Shown here: in pieces, positions 8,211 through 17,389 of the stretch
Numbering within the stretch: the stretch's first letter is position 1
Layout of the letters: each line of letters opens with the position of its first letter
From: Solibacillus daqui
GTDB lineage: Bacteria > Bacillota > Bacilli > Bacillales_A > Planococcaceae
Reading direction: 5' to 3'
NCBI RefSeq assembly: GCF_028747805.1
Contig: NZ_CP114887.1
Span: forward strand, 3,452,001-3,516,000
DNA: 64,000 nucleotides
Notes under the pieces: generated by a model
What the model was told of the DNA's origin: nothing
What the model saw: the letters and a program-made list of their open reading frames with translations, nothing else
Databases searched by the model: none
Program-made: the position numbers and the translations under genes

Positions 8211-9371
8211 TTAAATGACTACTTTGCTTGTTTTCCCAAATTTCATGACTACAAGGGCGACTAGGAACAAAATCGTAGCTACTAATAGTAAAAAACCTTC
8301 ATTCGGGAATAACTCTAAATATAAACCTCCTAAAAACGGTCCACTTAAGCTACCTAAACTAAAGAAAATTCCACACAGTAAATTTCCTGTAGGTAAAAGC
8401 TCTTTCGGTGTTAAATCAGCCATATAGGTAATGCCTAACGAGAACATAGAACCGACGCTCATCCCTCCTACAAAAAAACTAACTGCGACAAGCATTTGCG
8501 AATATTCAACAAAGTTACCAACCAAGAATATACCTGCCCCTAGTAACAATCCTGAAATAATGACTTTACGACGCCCCACTTTATCGCCAAGCGCTCCAAG
8601 TGGAAACTGCATTAAAATGGCTCCAACAGAAAAACCAGCAAGCATAATCGAAACAAATGCTAAATCAAATTCTTTACGTAAAGCATAGACCGGGAACAGT
8701 GCATTTAATGACGATTCTAAAAAACCATAGACAAATGGCGGTAAAAATGCGACCCAACCATATTTTATTGCTAATTTATATCGTGTAAATCCTGTTTGAT
8801 TAGCATCTCCAGTTAACGCTTCTGGCTTTTCGTTTTTCACGAAGAACACGAGTGACCATGCTACTAAGCATAAAATAGATGATATGATAAACGGCAACGT
8901 CTCTGATATTTCAACAAGTGGCACAAATAATGGACCAACCGCAAAACCTAACCCAAAGGAAATACCGTAAATCGACATGCTTCTTCCTAGTTTATGTGTA
9001 GGTGTAGATGACGTAATCCACGTTTGCGTTGAAAAATGAAGTGCATGATCCCCAATGCCAATAAGCATACGTAACGCAAACCAAAACAGCACACTTTTCC
9101 ACAACGGAAATAAAAATAATGAAACAAATACGAGTGCCCCACCTAAAATAATGATTGGCTTATATCCATATTTACGCAGCGGTTGCTCGATAAATGGTGA
9201 AATTAATAATGTACCTATGTATAAACCCGTTGCATTTAGACCATTTATTATTGAAGAAACCCCGTCCCCTTCAAAAATAACGGAAATTAGTGGCAACAGC
9301 ATCCCTTGTGAAAATCCTGAAATGGATACAATAATGACCAAAATGATAAATCTACGTCGTTCGTAACTCAT
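8211..9371 (-). CDS. MFS transporter (drug/sugar exporter type)
   Basis: A 386-residue protein with about 12 membrane helices in two halves. The second-half loop has GALGDKVGRRKVI, the classical MFS G-x3-D-x-x-GRR signature, and the first half has IGDHALHFSTQTW in helix 4-5. It resembles the multidrug or uncharacterised YfkF/YcaD type, but substrate is not inferable. ATG 9371 is preceded by AAAGGAGATTG. Monocistronic. Confidence 0.82.
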   Translation of the reverse strand: MSYERRRFIILVIIVSISGFSQGMLLPLISVIFEGDGVSSIINGLNATGLYIGTLLISPFIEQPLRKYGYKPIIILGGALVFVSLFLFPLWKSVLFWFALRMLIGIGDHALHFSTQTWITSSTPTHKLGRSMSIYGISFGLGFAVGPLFVPLVEISETLPFIISSILCLVAWSLVFFVKNEKPEALTGDANQTGFTRYKLAIKYGWVAFLPPFVYGFLESSLNALFPVYALRKEFDLAFVSIMLAGFSVGAILMQFPLGALGDKVGRRKVIISGLLLGAGIFLVGNFVEYSQMLVAVSFFVGGMSVGSMFSLGITYMADLTPKELLPTGNLLCGIFFSLGSLSGPFLGGLYLELFPNEGFLLLVATILFLVALVVMKFGKTSKVVI

Positions 9372-9445
9372 GTTTCAATCTCCTTTTTCATACGTAACAC
9401 ATCGTATCATAGCTTTCAATCATTTGGGAGAAATTTTACAAACTC

Positions 9446-9492
9446 AAAAACCCTAGCTAACTTTATCTCTAAAAGTTAACTAGGGTTTTAAA
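9446..9492 (-). terminator. Terminator of an unassigned minus-strand transcript
   Basis: AAAACCCTAG-type arms (16-bp stem) end in TTTTT on the minus strand. It lies 75 bases upstream of the MFS start, so it must end a transcript coming from the 9.5-9.8 kb region, where only the mini-ORF described next is seen. Confidence 0.7.
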
Positions 9493-9556
9493 TTTCACTT
9501 AATTCCATTTGTACTTTACGTAAACAATCTTTGTCGGCAGATTCGCCGAAAAACGT
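9488..9556 (-). CDS. 22-codon mini-ORF with strong SD but ACG start
   Basis: AAGGAGG (minus strand of 9565-9571) is followed, after eight bases, by ACG and an open frame of 22 codons that reads FFGESADKDCLRKVQMELSEI after the first residue and stops inside the terminator stem. A perfect palindrome ACGTTTAAACGT covers the start. An in-frame TAA precedes ACG directly, so no longer frame exists. It could be a small protein using ACG, a gene whose ATG was lost, or a small RNA. I see no clear promoter. The rest of the 9372-9830 gap shows nothing else. Confidence 0.35.
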   Translation of the reverse strand, partial: TFFGESADKDCLRKVQMELSEI

Positions 9557-9830
9557 TTAAACGTCCTCCTTTTCTGTGAGTTTGCTAATATATAATTTTT
9601 CCAACCATCTCCCTCTTATTTAAGTATGCTTTTACAATATCACAACAAACTAATTATATCAATATTCAAAATACACAGAATTTTAAAATAATTAACAAGT
9701 ACTATACAATTGGCTATATTTATAAAGTTACTTAATAAAATCCAACTATCTTTGCTATAAGTTGTCCATTAACTTTTATGAAAGAACGTAGTATACTTAA
9801 CGTAAGCAAACACAAAGGAGAATCTCTCAT

Positions 9831-10013
9831 ATGAATCCAATTACAAACAAAGAGCAGCAAGTAACGTATTTAAAAGAACGTTTAGAAATCTTCCTTGAGG
9901 TGTTAGATGCTATCGATCCGGAAACAACAGAATTAGAAGATATCGATCGCTTAATTCAAATGATGGACGATTTAGAACAAAAGATGGAACAATTTCAATC
10001 ACGCGAAGACTAA
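9831..10013 (+). CDS. SE1561 family protein
   Basis: A 60-residue acidic, helical protein matching the SE1561 family known from staphylococci and Bacillales: the order YLKERLEIFLEVLDAIDPE, then ELEDIDRLIQMMDDLE is characteristic. Function is unknown. ATG 9831 follows AAAGGAG. A TATACT-like -10 lies about 40 bases upstream. Predicted coiled helical pair, cytoplasmic, monocistronic with its own terminator. Confidence 0.85.
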   Translation: MNPITNKEQQVTYLKERLEIFLEVLDAIDPETTELEDIDRLIQMMDDLEQKMEQFQSRED

Positions 10014-10019
10014 TTTCGA

Positions 10020-10053
10020 AAAGCAATGCTCTAAATAGGCATTGCTTTTTTCA
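10020..10053 (+). terminator. Terminator after the SE1561 gene
   Basis: AAAGCAATGC and GCATTGCTTT pair, followed by TTTTTT. Confidence 0.8.
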
Positions 10054-10201
10054 TTGTTTTATTTCATTTTTCTAGCTAAATAACTGATTTTCATAATTTT
10101 CATTTACATCGGATGTAAGCGCTCTTTTTTTTCTAGATTAAAAAGGTTATAATGTAAGATGGATTTTAAAACAATACTATTTTTCTGGGGGGAAAAATAA
10201 G

Positions 10202-11743
10202 ATGGCATACTTAGAAACTTTAGAAAAAAGTCTTTATTCTTTAGTAACTGAAACATCTACTAACTTACCAAAAGACGTTCGTCGCGCGATTAAAGCTGCC
10301 AAAGAAGCTGAAAACGCTGGTACTCGTGCAGCAATGACATTAGACACGATTACAACAAATATCGTAATGGCTGAAGACAATGTATCTCCAATCTGTCAAG
10401 ATACTGGTCTACCAACATTTAAAGTATATACTCCGGTTGGCGTAAACCAAATTGAAATTAAAAAAGCAATCCAAACTGCAATCGCTGCAGCAACTGGCGA
10501 TGCAAAATTACGTCCAAACTCAGTTGACTCTTTAACTGGGAAAAACTCAGGTACAAACATTGGGGCTGGTCTTCCAGTTGTGAAGTTTGAACAATGGGAA
10601 AACGACTACATCACAGTGAAGTTAATCTTAAAAGGTGGCGGCTGTGAAAACAAAAATATTCAATACTCTTTACCTACAGAATTAGAAGGCTTAGGCCGCG
10701 CTGGTCGTGACTTAGACGGTATCCGTAAATGTATTTTACACTCTGTATGGCAAGCACAAGGTCAAGGCTGTTCAGCTGGTTTCATCGGTGTTGGTATCGG
10801 TGGTGACCGCTCTTCTGGTTACGATCTTGCAAAAGAGCAATTATTCCGTCACGTTGAAGACGTAAATCCAATCGAAGACTTAGCTAAATTAGAAGACTAT
10901 ATCGTAGAAACTTCTAACACATTTGGCGTTGGTACAATGGGCTTCGGTGGTGAAGCAACATTACTAGGCTGTAAAATTGGCGTAATGGACCGCTTACCAG
11001 CATCATTCTTCGTATCAGTAGCGTACAACTGTTGGGCTTACCGTCGTATGGCAATTGATATCGATCCAGCTACTGGAGAAATTACAAACTGGCACTACCA
11101 AGAAGGCGAAAAAATCACGTTCAAAGACGAAGAAAAATCAGAAGCTAATGCTAGCAACAAAGTTGTTGAATTAGTTGCTCCAATTTCTGAAGAGCAAATT
11201 CGTTCATTAAACGTTGGTGACGTTGTTAAAATCTCTGGTCGTATGTACACTGGCCGTGACGCAATTCACCACCACTTAATCGGTGAAGGCGTTGAAGCTC
11301 CAGTAGACTTAGACGGTCAAATCATCTACCACTGTGGTCCAGTAATGGCGAAAGATGAAGCTGACAACTGGGTTGTGAAAGCAGCCGGTCCTACAACTTC
11401 TATTCGTGAGGAGCCATACCAAGGCGACATCATGAAAAAATTCGGTATCCGAGCTGTTATGGGTAAAGGCGGCATGGGTCCAAAAACATTAAAAGCTCTT
11501 GGCGAACACGGCGGCGTTTACTTAAACGCAATCGGTGGTGCTGCACAGTACTACGCAGACTGCATCAAATCAGTTGATGGCGTTGACTTAATTGAATTCG
11601 GTATTCCTGAAGCAATGTGGCACTTATCAGTTCAAGACTTTACAGCAGTAGTAACAATGGACTCTCATGGGAACTCTTTACACGCTGATGTAGAAAAATC
11701 TTCATTAGACAAATTAGCAATGCACGGTGAGCGTGTATTCTAA
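10202..11743 (+). CDS. fumA: Class I fumarate hydratase
   Basis: Iron-sulfur-dependent fumarase (fumarate plus water to malate, TCA cycle). At 513 residues it holds both the N-terminal alpha domain, with SPICQDTGLP (cluster Cys), KGGGCENKN and CWAYRR, and the C-terminal beta domain with MYTGRDAIHHHL, GKGGMG and a long C-terminal swivel region. The [4Fe-4S] cluster makes it oxygen- and peroxide-sensitive, unlike the class II FumC common in B. subtilis. ATG 10202 follows a G-rich site (GGGGGG). A TATAAT at 10148-10153 is the likely -10. Codon use is strongly biased to preferred codons, suggesting high expression. Confidence 0.92.
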   Translation: MAYLETLEKSLYSLVTETSTNLPKDVRRAIKAAKEAENAGTRAAMTLDTITTNIVMAEDNVSPICQDTGLPTFKVYTPVGVNQIEIKKAIQTAIAAATGDAKLRPNSVDSLTGKNSGTNIGAGLPVVKFEQWENDYITVKLILKGGGCENKNIQYSLPTELEGLGRAGRDLDGIRKCILHSVWQAQGQGCSAGFIGVGIGGDRSSGYDLAKEQLFRHVEDVNPIEDLAKLEDYIVETSNTFGVGTMGFGGEATLLGCKIGVMDRLPASFFVSVAYNCWAYRRMAIDIDPATGEITNWHYQEGEKITFKDEEKSEANASNKVVELVAPISEEQIRSLNVGDVVKISGRMYTGRDAIHHHLIGEGVEAPVDLDGQIIYHCGPVMAKDEADNWVVKAAGPTTSIREEPYQGDIMKKFGIRAVMGKGGMGPKTLKALGEHGGVYLNAIGGAAQYYADCIKSVDGVDLIEFGIPEAMWHLSVQDFTAVVTMDSHGNSLHADVEKSSLDKLAMHGERVF

Positions 11744-11754
11744 TTTAAATAGAC

Positions 11755-11792
11755 AACAGACTCGCTTGCAATTTGCGGCGAGTCTGTTTTTG
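11755..11792 (+). terminator. Terminator after fumarase
   Basis: ACAGACTCGC pairs with GCGAGTCTGT, followed by TTTTTGT. Confidence 0.85.
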
Positions 11793-11857
11793 TATAATGA
11801 CTTAACACTCCCCTGTCTGCTATACTGAAAAAAATAGTAGTAGACAGGGGGATGTAT

Positions 11858-12103
11858 GTGTTCATATTAAAATTACTAAACCTATTATTTATTGGTACGC
11901 AAATTTACTTTAGTTCAAAATACAAGTGGAAACATAGCCTTGCTATTGCACTGTTATTTACGCTTTATGTAACCTTCATTTTCCCTCACGTAACATTTCA
12001 ATATATTTACCTCTATTTATGCTTATTTTTATGGTTATTGTTTGTTGCTGCGTTTTTTCAACGCGACAAGCTCTATCAATCACCAAAAAGTCGCACAGAA
12101 TGA
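11858..12103 (+). CDS. Small membrane protein
   Basis: An 81-residue protein with three hydrophobic stretches (about 2-18, 26-48 and 50-70) and a basic tail. GTG 11858 is preferred: AGGGGG ends at 11851, six bases earlier, while ATG 11852 would touch it. Family not recognised. A TATACT hexamer at 11820-11825 is a likely -10. Its stop codon lies in the loop of the terminator shared with tcyP. Confidence 0.65.
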   Translation: MFILKLLNLLFIGTQIYFSSKYKWKHSLAIALLFTLYVTFIFPHVTFQYIYLYLCLFLWLLFVAAFFQRDKLYQSPKSRTE

Positions 12104-12118
12104 TTCTGTGCGACTTTT
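12085..12118 (+). terminator. Bidirectional terminator between the small membrane gene and tcyP
   Basis: AAAAGTCGCACAGA and TCTGTGCGACTTTT are perfectly complementary, with A and T runs on both sides. Confidence 0.85.
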
Positions 12119-12127
12119 AATTTTCTA

Positions 12128-13510
12128 TTATTGAACTAATGGCGCTTTATCAGCCGATTCATTATAAATCGTTGTATCTAACTCGTTTGTTGCACGGCTT
12201 GATACGATACCAGAAACCATTGAACCACTAACGTTAAGCGCTGTACGCCCCATATCGATTAATGGTTCAACCGAAATTAAAATACCTGCTAATGCGATTG
12301 GTAAATCCATTGCTGATAAGACGATTATTGCCGCAAATGTCGCACCACCACCAACACCTGCTACACCAAATGAGCTAATGGCAACGATTAATATTAATGT
12401 CGTGATAAAGCCCGGTGTTAACGGATCAATCCCAACTGTTGGTGCAATCATCACCGCTAACATTGCAGGATATACTCCAGCACAGCCGTTTTGTCCGATT
12501 GATAAACCGAATGAACCTGCAAAGTTTGCAATACCATCCGGAACACCAAACCGTTTTGTTTGCGTTTGAATGTTAAGCGGTAACGCACCTGCACTTGAAC
12601 GAGAAGTGAAAGCAAATAATAATGTTTCTGCAGATTTTTTTACATACTGTAAAGGACTTAAACCCGTTAATGCGACAATAATTAAGTGAATAATGAACAT
12701 TGTAATTAACGCTACATATGAAGCTAATACGAACTTCCCTAAGTCCATAATTGCACCTAAGTCACTTGTTGCAACTGTACGTGCCATAATGGCTGCTACC
12801 CCGTAAGGAGTTAAACGTAAAATAATTCGAACAACACCCATAATTAAACCGTATAGTGCGTCGATTCCTTTTTTCACGTTATCAGCCGTTTCTTGCTCTT
12901 TACGAACAAGTGTTAAATAACTAAATCCTAGGAACGCTGCGAAAATTACAACACCGATTGTTGATGTCGCACGCGCACCAGTTAAATCAGAGAATGGGTT
13001 TGCTGGGAACATTGATAAAATTTGATCTGGTAATGTTGTTACTTCCGCAGATTTTTCTACCATCGCTTCACCACGAGCTACTTCTGCATCCCCATGCATT
13101 ATTTGGTTTGCATCTAAATCAAAGATCACTGTTGAAGCGATACCAATACTGGCTGCCACTGCTGTTGTACCGATTAATACAGATAAAATAATTGCTGCTG
13201 ATTTACCAAAGTTTTTCCCAATTGTTACTTTCGTAAATGCCGCTAAAATCGAAATAAAAACTAAAGGCATTGAAATCATTTGTAGTAATTTCACATAACC
13301 AGAACCAACAATATTGTACCAAGGTATTGTTTCTGTTAGTGTCTCCGATTCAATTCCGTAAGCAAATTGTAAGCCTACACCAAGTAAAACCCCTAAACCT
13401 AAAGCGATAAATACACGATTTGAAAATTTAACATGCTTGGTTTTAAGGAAATATAAAAATGCAATGACAATGAGTAACACTGCAACATTAAGTAAAACGA
13501 ATAAATTCAA
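12128..13510 (-). CDS. tcyP: L-cystine:cation symporter TcyP
   Basis: Dicarboxylate/amino acid:cation symporter (DAACS) family protein, 460 residues, with eight to nine helices and the re-entrant loop region. Diagnostic segments are FTSRSSAGALPLNI (HP1 serine-rich loop) and IGQNGCAGVYPAM, which match the cystine carrier TcyP rather than the glutamate carrier GltP. It imports cystine as a sulfur source. The start is TTG 13510 behind TGGAGGG. It is a single gene with its promoter in the AT-rich gap before zosA; in B. subtilis the homologue is under CymR, but I cannot identify such a site with confidence. Confidence 0.9.
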   Translation of the reverse strand: MNLFVLLNVAVLLIVIAFLYFLKTKHVKFSNRVFIALGLGVLLGVGLQFAYGIESETLTETIPWYNIVGSGYVKLLQMISMPLVFISILAAFTKVTIGKNFGKSAAIILSVLIGTTAVAASIGIASTVIFDLDANQIMHGDAEVARGEAMVEKSAEVTTLPDQILSMFPANPFSDLTGARATSTIGVVIFAAFLGFSYLTLVRKEQETADNVKKGIDALYGLIMGVVRIILRLTPYGVAAIMARTVATSDLGAIMDLGKFVLASYVALITMFIIHLIIVALTGLSPLQYVKKSAETLLFAFTSRSSAGALPLNIQTQTKRFGVPDGIANFAGSFGLSIGQNGCAGVYPAMLAVMIAPTVGIDPLTPGFITTLILIVAISSFGVAGVGGGATFAAIIVLSAMDLPIALAGILISVEPLIDMGRTALNVSGSMVSGIVSSRATNELDTTIYNESADKAPLVQ

Positions 13511-13627
13511 TTTCTATCCCTCCATTAAGTTTAAATGTACTTCTTATATTAATCTATAATTCCTATAAGTCAAGTATGAATTGTTTTTATTCTTTTTACT
13601 TTTTATTTACAAACCCAATTATTTAAA

Positions 13628-13642
13628 TTATAATAATTCTAA
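13628..13642 (+). promoter_or_regulatory. PerR-box-like site upstream of the P-type ATPase
   Basis: TTATAATAATTCTAA differs from the 7-1-7 PerR consensus TTATAATNATTATAA at one position. It lies 78 bases before the ATPase start. B. subtilis zosA, the closest known relative, is PerR-controlled. Confidence 0.5.
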
Positions 13643-13693
13643 ATAAAAAATAATTATAAACTAAATGAAATCAATTATCAGTTGTTTTAACAA

Positions 13694-13708
13694 TGATATT
13701 CATTATCA
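13694..13708 (+). promoter_or_regulatory. Fur/Zur-type 7-1-7 box before the P-type ATPase
   Basis: TGATATTCATTATCA differs from TGATAATNATTATCA at one base and ends directly before the AAGGAGG ribosome binding site. Fur, Zur and PerR sites overlap in sequence, so the regulator cannot be named from this alone. Confidence 0.5.
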
Positions 13709-13719
13709 AGGAGGTACTT

Positions 13720-15624
13720 ATGGAGAATTCTAATCGAGAAAACTTATCAATAAATGAGAAAATTAATGAACATAAAGAATTAATTGCTGCACTAGTTGCT
13801 GGGCTAATCATTTTACTCGCATGGCGAATGGAATCTACTGGTCAAACGACAGCTGCCATTATGGCTTATTTATCTGCCTTTGTCATTGGTGGTTACGCCA
13901 AAGCTAAAGAAGGTATTGAAGATACACTTGAAAATAAATCATTGAATGTCGAAATGTTGATGATTTTAGCTGCAATTGGTTCAGCGATTATCGGTTATTG
14001 GACAGAAGGAGCTATTTTAATTTTTATTTTTGCCCTTAGTGGTGCACTTGAAACCTATGCCATGAACAAAAGCCATAAAGAAATTTCTTCATTAATGGAA
14101 TTACAACCTGAAGAGGCTTGGTTAATACGTGGTGGATTTGAACCAATTAAAGTGTCAGTAAAAGAATTAAAAGTAAATGACCATATTTTAGTTAAACCAG
14201 GTGAACGTATCCCAGCAGACGGGACGATTTTCAAAGGTATATCTACAGTCGATGAAGCAGCAATTACAGGTGAATCGATGCCCGTTTCAAAAAATATCGG
14301 TGATGATGCATTTGCCGGAACAGTAAATTTAAACGGAGTATTAACAATTACTGTAACAAAACCAAATTCAGAAACATTATTCCAAAAAATTATTACGCTT
14401 GTGCAATCAGCGCAAAGTGAAAAATCCCCTTCACAGCAATTTATCGAGCGCTTTGAAGGGCTATATGTTAAAGGCGTATTAATTACTGTAGCGTTAATGA
14501 TGGTACTACCTCACTATTTACTAGATTGGGACTGGACGACAACATTTTACCGTGCCATGGTGTTATTAGTCGTAGCATCTCCATGTGCACTCGTTGCCTC
14601 AATTATGCCAGCAACATTATCCGCTATATCTAATGGGGCAAAAAACGGGATTTTAGTAAAAGGTGGCGTGCATTTAGAACATTTAAGTTTACTACGTGTT
14701 TTAGCAGTTGATAAAACTGGTACGCTTACACAAGGTACTCCCGCTGTAACGGATTTTATCGTACGTGAAGGGTTACATGAATTAGACACATTAGCATTGT
14801 TAGCAGGTATTGAAGCACAATCAAACCATCCACTAGCACGGGCCATTACACAATATGCCAAAAAACAACAGATCGTTATTCCACACAATATCGAAATTGA
14901 GGATATTCCTGGTTTTGGATTAAAGGCTGTTTTTGAAGGCAATGCGTATGCAATTGGTAAACCTGAATTTGTTGGGAAAGAGCTGGCGAATAGCTTTCAC
15001 AACGGGGCATTGCAACAATTAGCTCAAGATGGGAAAACAGTTGTCTTTTTAAAAGATGAACAAGGTATTGCTGCACTAGTCGCACTAAAAGATGTAGTTC
15101 GTGAAGAAGCAAAAAAAGCCGTTGCAGCTTTAAAAGAACTTGGCATCGATGTCTTAATGCTAACAGGTGACAATGAAACAACTGCAAAAGCAATCGCAAA
15201 AGAAGCTACTGTCACAAGCTATGTAGCCGAATGCCTACCTGAAACAAAAGTAGAGCATATCAAAAAATATAAAGCAGATTTCGAACATGTTGGCATGGTT
15301 GGCGACGGAATTAACGACGCTCCTGCTCTAGCAACAGCATCAGTAGGTATTGCAATGGGTGGCGGTACAGATGTTGCCCTTGAAACAGCAGATCTAGTAT
15401 TAATGAAAAATGACTTATCCAAAATTGCTTATGCGGTAAAGCTTTCACGTAAAATGCAGCGCATCGTTAAGCAAAATATTATCTTCTCACTAGCCGTCAT
15501 TACCCTACTAATCATCTCAAATTTCTTCCAAGCAATTAGCTTACCATTTGGGGTTATCGGTCATGAAGGAAGTACAATTTTAGTTATTTTAAACGGATTA
15601 CGCTTATTAAGTAAAAAAGTATAA
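13720..15624 (+). CDS. zosA: Zinc/heavy-metal P1B-type ATPase, ZosA-like
   Basis: A 634-residue metal-transporting ATPase without an N-terminal CXXC heavy-metal domain, as in ZosA. It shows the actuator TGES, an SPC metal motif at about residue 287 within ASPCALVAS (ZosA, CadA and ZntA carry CPC or SPC at this place), the phosphorylation motif DKTGTLT with D331, and GDGINDAP from about 528. ZosA of B. subtilis takes up zinc under peroxide stress. ATG 13720 follows AAGGAGG; the in-frame ATG at 13693 lies inside the Fur-like box. Import rather than export is inferred from this similarity and the PerR-like site, and is not proven. Confidence 0.8.
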   Translation: MENSNRENLSINEKINEHKELIAALVAGLIILLAWRMESTGQTTAAIMAYLSAFVIGGYAKAKEGIEDTLENKSLNVEMLMILAAIGSAIIGYWTEGAILIFIFALSGALETYAMNKSHKEISSLMELQPEEAWLIRGGFEPIKVSVKELKVNDHILVKPGERIPADGTIFKGISTVDEAAITGESMPVSKNIGDDAFAGTVNLNGVLTITVTKPNSETLFQKIITLVQSAQSEKSPSQQFIERFEGLYVKGVLITVALMMVLPHYLLDWDWTTTFYRAMVLLVVASPCALVASIMPATLSAISNGAKNGILVKGGVHLEHLSLLRVLAVDKTGTLTQGTPAVTDFIVREGLHELDTLALLAGIEAQSNHPLARAITQYAKKQQIVIPHNIEIEDIPGFGLKAVFEGNAYAIGKPEFVGKELANSFHNGALQQLAQDGKTVVFLKDEQGIAALVALKDVVREEAKKAVAALKELGIDVLMLTGDNETTAKAIAKEATVTSYVAECLPETKVEHIKKYKADFEHVGMVGDGINDAPALATASVGIAMGGGTDVALETADLVLMKNDLSKIAYAVKLSRKMQRIVKQNIIFSLAVITLLIISNFFQAISLPFGVIGHEGSTILVILNGLRLLSKKV

Positions 15625-15629
15625 AGATC

Positions 15630-15676
15630 AAAAAGAGTGAATTCGATTGAAATTTTCAACCGGATCCACTCTTTTA
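15630..15676 (+). terminator. Terminator between convergent zosA and the YihY gene
   Basis: AAAAGAGTG and CACTCTTTT arms with an imperfect interior; it works on both strands by composition and overlaps the end of the convergent gene. Confidence 0.65.
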
Positions 15677-16609
15677 AAATACTGGAGACTTTACGTCTTC
15701 TTTATTCTTTTTGGCAAGTTGGCGTTTTTGAAACGTCGCATTTAGCAGGCCACCAAAAATTAACATCATCCCTGTAAAGTACAGCCACAACATTAAAATA
15801 ATGACCCCGCCAATACTGCCATAGGTCGCGCTATAGTTACCAAAATTATTAATGTAAAACGAGAATCCGTAAGTGAATACGAGCCATCCTAATGTAGCAA
15901 AAAAGGCACCTGGAAATACACTCACAATTGTCAAACGAGGATCCGTATTTGGAACAATCCAATACATAGCCGTTAATAACAAAAAGATTAATGATGGCGG
16001 TGTAATCCATCGAATAAATGTCCAAATTGTTTCAAATGATTCCGCAACACCAAAATAACTGAAAATAAGTTTACCAATTTGCTGACCGAATACAGGTAAA
16101 ATAAGCGCCATTAAAATAACTGCTACTAATGAGATCGTAAAAAATAACGACCAAATTCGATTCATAAAACCTGCTTTACCTTCTACATCATAAGCACGGT
16201 TCAATGCCTTCATGAGCGCATCTACACCTTTAGAAGCAGACCATACCGTACCAATAATCCCGATTGAAAGTAATCCACTATTTTGACTGCTTAGTACCTC
16301 TATTAATGTCCCCTCAATAAGGCTATACACCTCATCTGGCATAATATCACTTAAAAAATCAAAAACTTGTCCCCGCTCTAAATTTAAATATGGTAAAAGC
16401 GTTACCATAAAAATAAGCATTGGAAAAAATGATAATAAGAAAAAGTAAGCTAATTGTGCACCCATTCCCGACATATCACTGTTTTTTGTACGGTGTATTA
16501 AATCCTGAAAAAAGCCCTTTGTTGTTAATATATCGATTTGAGTTGGATCAGTTACTACGAAAGATTTAATGAGTGCCAACGTTTCATTTTGTTGTCTTTT
16601 GTTTGACAT
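15674..16609 (-). CDS. YihY/BrkB family inner membrane protein
   Basis: A 311-residue protein with about six membrane helices: SGMGAQLAYFFLLSFFPML is the family's hallmark first helix, and GGVIILMLWLYFTGMMLIFG the last pair. The family (also called virulence factor BrkB, earlier misnamed RNase BN) has no settled function. Start ATG 16609 follows a GGTGG site. It is probably second in an operon, 22 bases after the YtxH-like gene. Confidence 0.83.
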   Translation of the reverse strand: MSNKRQQNETLALIKSFVVTDPTQIDILTTKGFFQDLIHRTKNSDMSGMGAQLAYFFLLSFFPMLIFMVTLLPYLNLERGQVFDFLSDIMPDEVYSLIEGTLIEVLSSQNSGLLSIGIIGTVWSASKGVDALMKALNRAYDVEGKAGFMNRIWSLFFTISLVAVILMALILPVFGQQIGKLIFSYFGVAESFETIWTFIRWITPPSLIFLLLTAMYWIVPNTDPRLTIVSVFPGAFFATLGWLVFTYGFSFYINNFGNYSATYGSIGGVIILMLWLYFTGMMLIFGGLLNATFQKRQLAKKNKEDVKSPVF

Positions 16610-16631
16610 CTAGCCACCACCCTAATGGTTT

Positions 16632-16955
16632 TTAGCTTAGTTGATCGTCCTTTTTTGAGAACGCACTCATCGTCTCAGAAACCATACTTAGAATTGTTGT
16701 CGGCATTTGTTGAAAATCACTTTGTATTAGTGCTTGTACATTGCTATTTACTGCGCCATAAATCGATTGTACCTGTTCTGCTTTTGACTCAACTAATGCT
16801 TTAAGTTCTTCATGATTTTCAGCATAATAAGCAACAGTATCCTTTGCTTTTTTTGCTGTTTCTACAGTATGTTCTCGCGTTTGCCTATCTAACATGCTTA
16901 TTGCTGCTCCAACAACTGCTCCAATCGCGATGAATGGTAACAATTTACTTTTCAT
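16632..16955 (-). CDS. YtxH domain protein
   Basis: A 107-residue protein with an N-terminal helix LLPFIAIGAVVGAAISML followed by a long amphipathic helical tail rich in Lys and Glu, as in YtxH-type general stress proteins. ATG 16955 has AAGGAGAG before it. It is first in a two-gene unit with the YihY-like gene. Function unknown; the family is often sigma-B or envelope-stress linked. Confidence 0.75.
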   Translation of the reverse strand: MKSKLLPFIAIGAVVGAAISMLDRQTREHTVETAKKAKDTVAYYAENHEELKALVESKAEQVQSIYGAVNSNVQALIQSDFQQMPTTILSMVSETMSAFSKKDDQLS

Positions 16956-17082
16956 TTAAAATCTCTCCTTTATACATGCTGCATACCCCTTACAAATTTC
17001 CTGTAAAACTAATTAATTTCATTTTAACGAATGTTACCCAATTTTTAAAGTATTCATGCTACTTTTACTTGATTCAGCGAGG

Positions 17083-17319
17083 TTTTAAACCTAGCTGAAT
17101 AGGGGAACACAGGCTAAGAACGCCGCGTCGTGCGGCAACGCCTGAGTGACCAACATCGTGTTGGCCCAAGCCCCCGGCGGATGTCACAGATTTTTTAGAT
17201 GAAACTTTAAAGAGGAAGTAGCCTAAAGACGTCACATCGTGTGACAACGGCTGACTGACCCACGTCCTGTTGCCCCGAGCTTGAAAAAATCTAGACGCAA
17301 TTACGCCGAGGCGTAATTG
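17083..17319 (-). repeat. Structured interspersed repeat, copy A (minus orientation)
   Basis: Read on minus, it starts with CAATTACGCCTCGGCGTAATTG (22-bp inverted repeat), then a module with inner hairpin GTCACA-CGA-TGTGAC, then CCAACACGATGTTGG and a second module with GCCGCACGACGCGGC inside outer arms CTCAGGC/GCCTGTG. It is closely similar to copies B and C near 43.6-44.8 kb. GC content is far above the surroundings. It fills the gap between the ytxH-like gene and the DUF1128 gene. An open frame across it (17074-17403) is fortuitous. Confidence 0.85.
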
Positions 17320-17389
17320 AATAGGTTGACAAGTTGCTCCGTGCATGAAATGATTGTTTGGTATACTTTGAAAGGCAGGGCAACTAATT

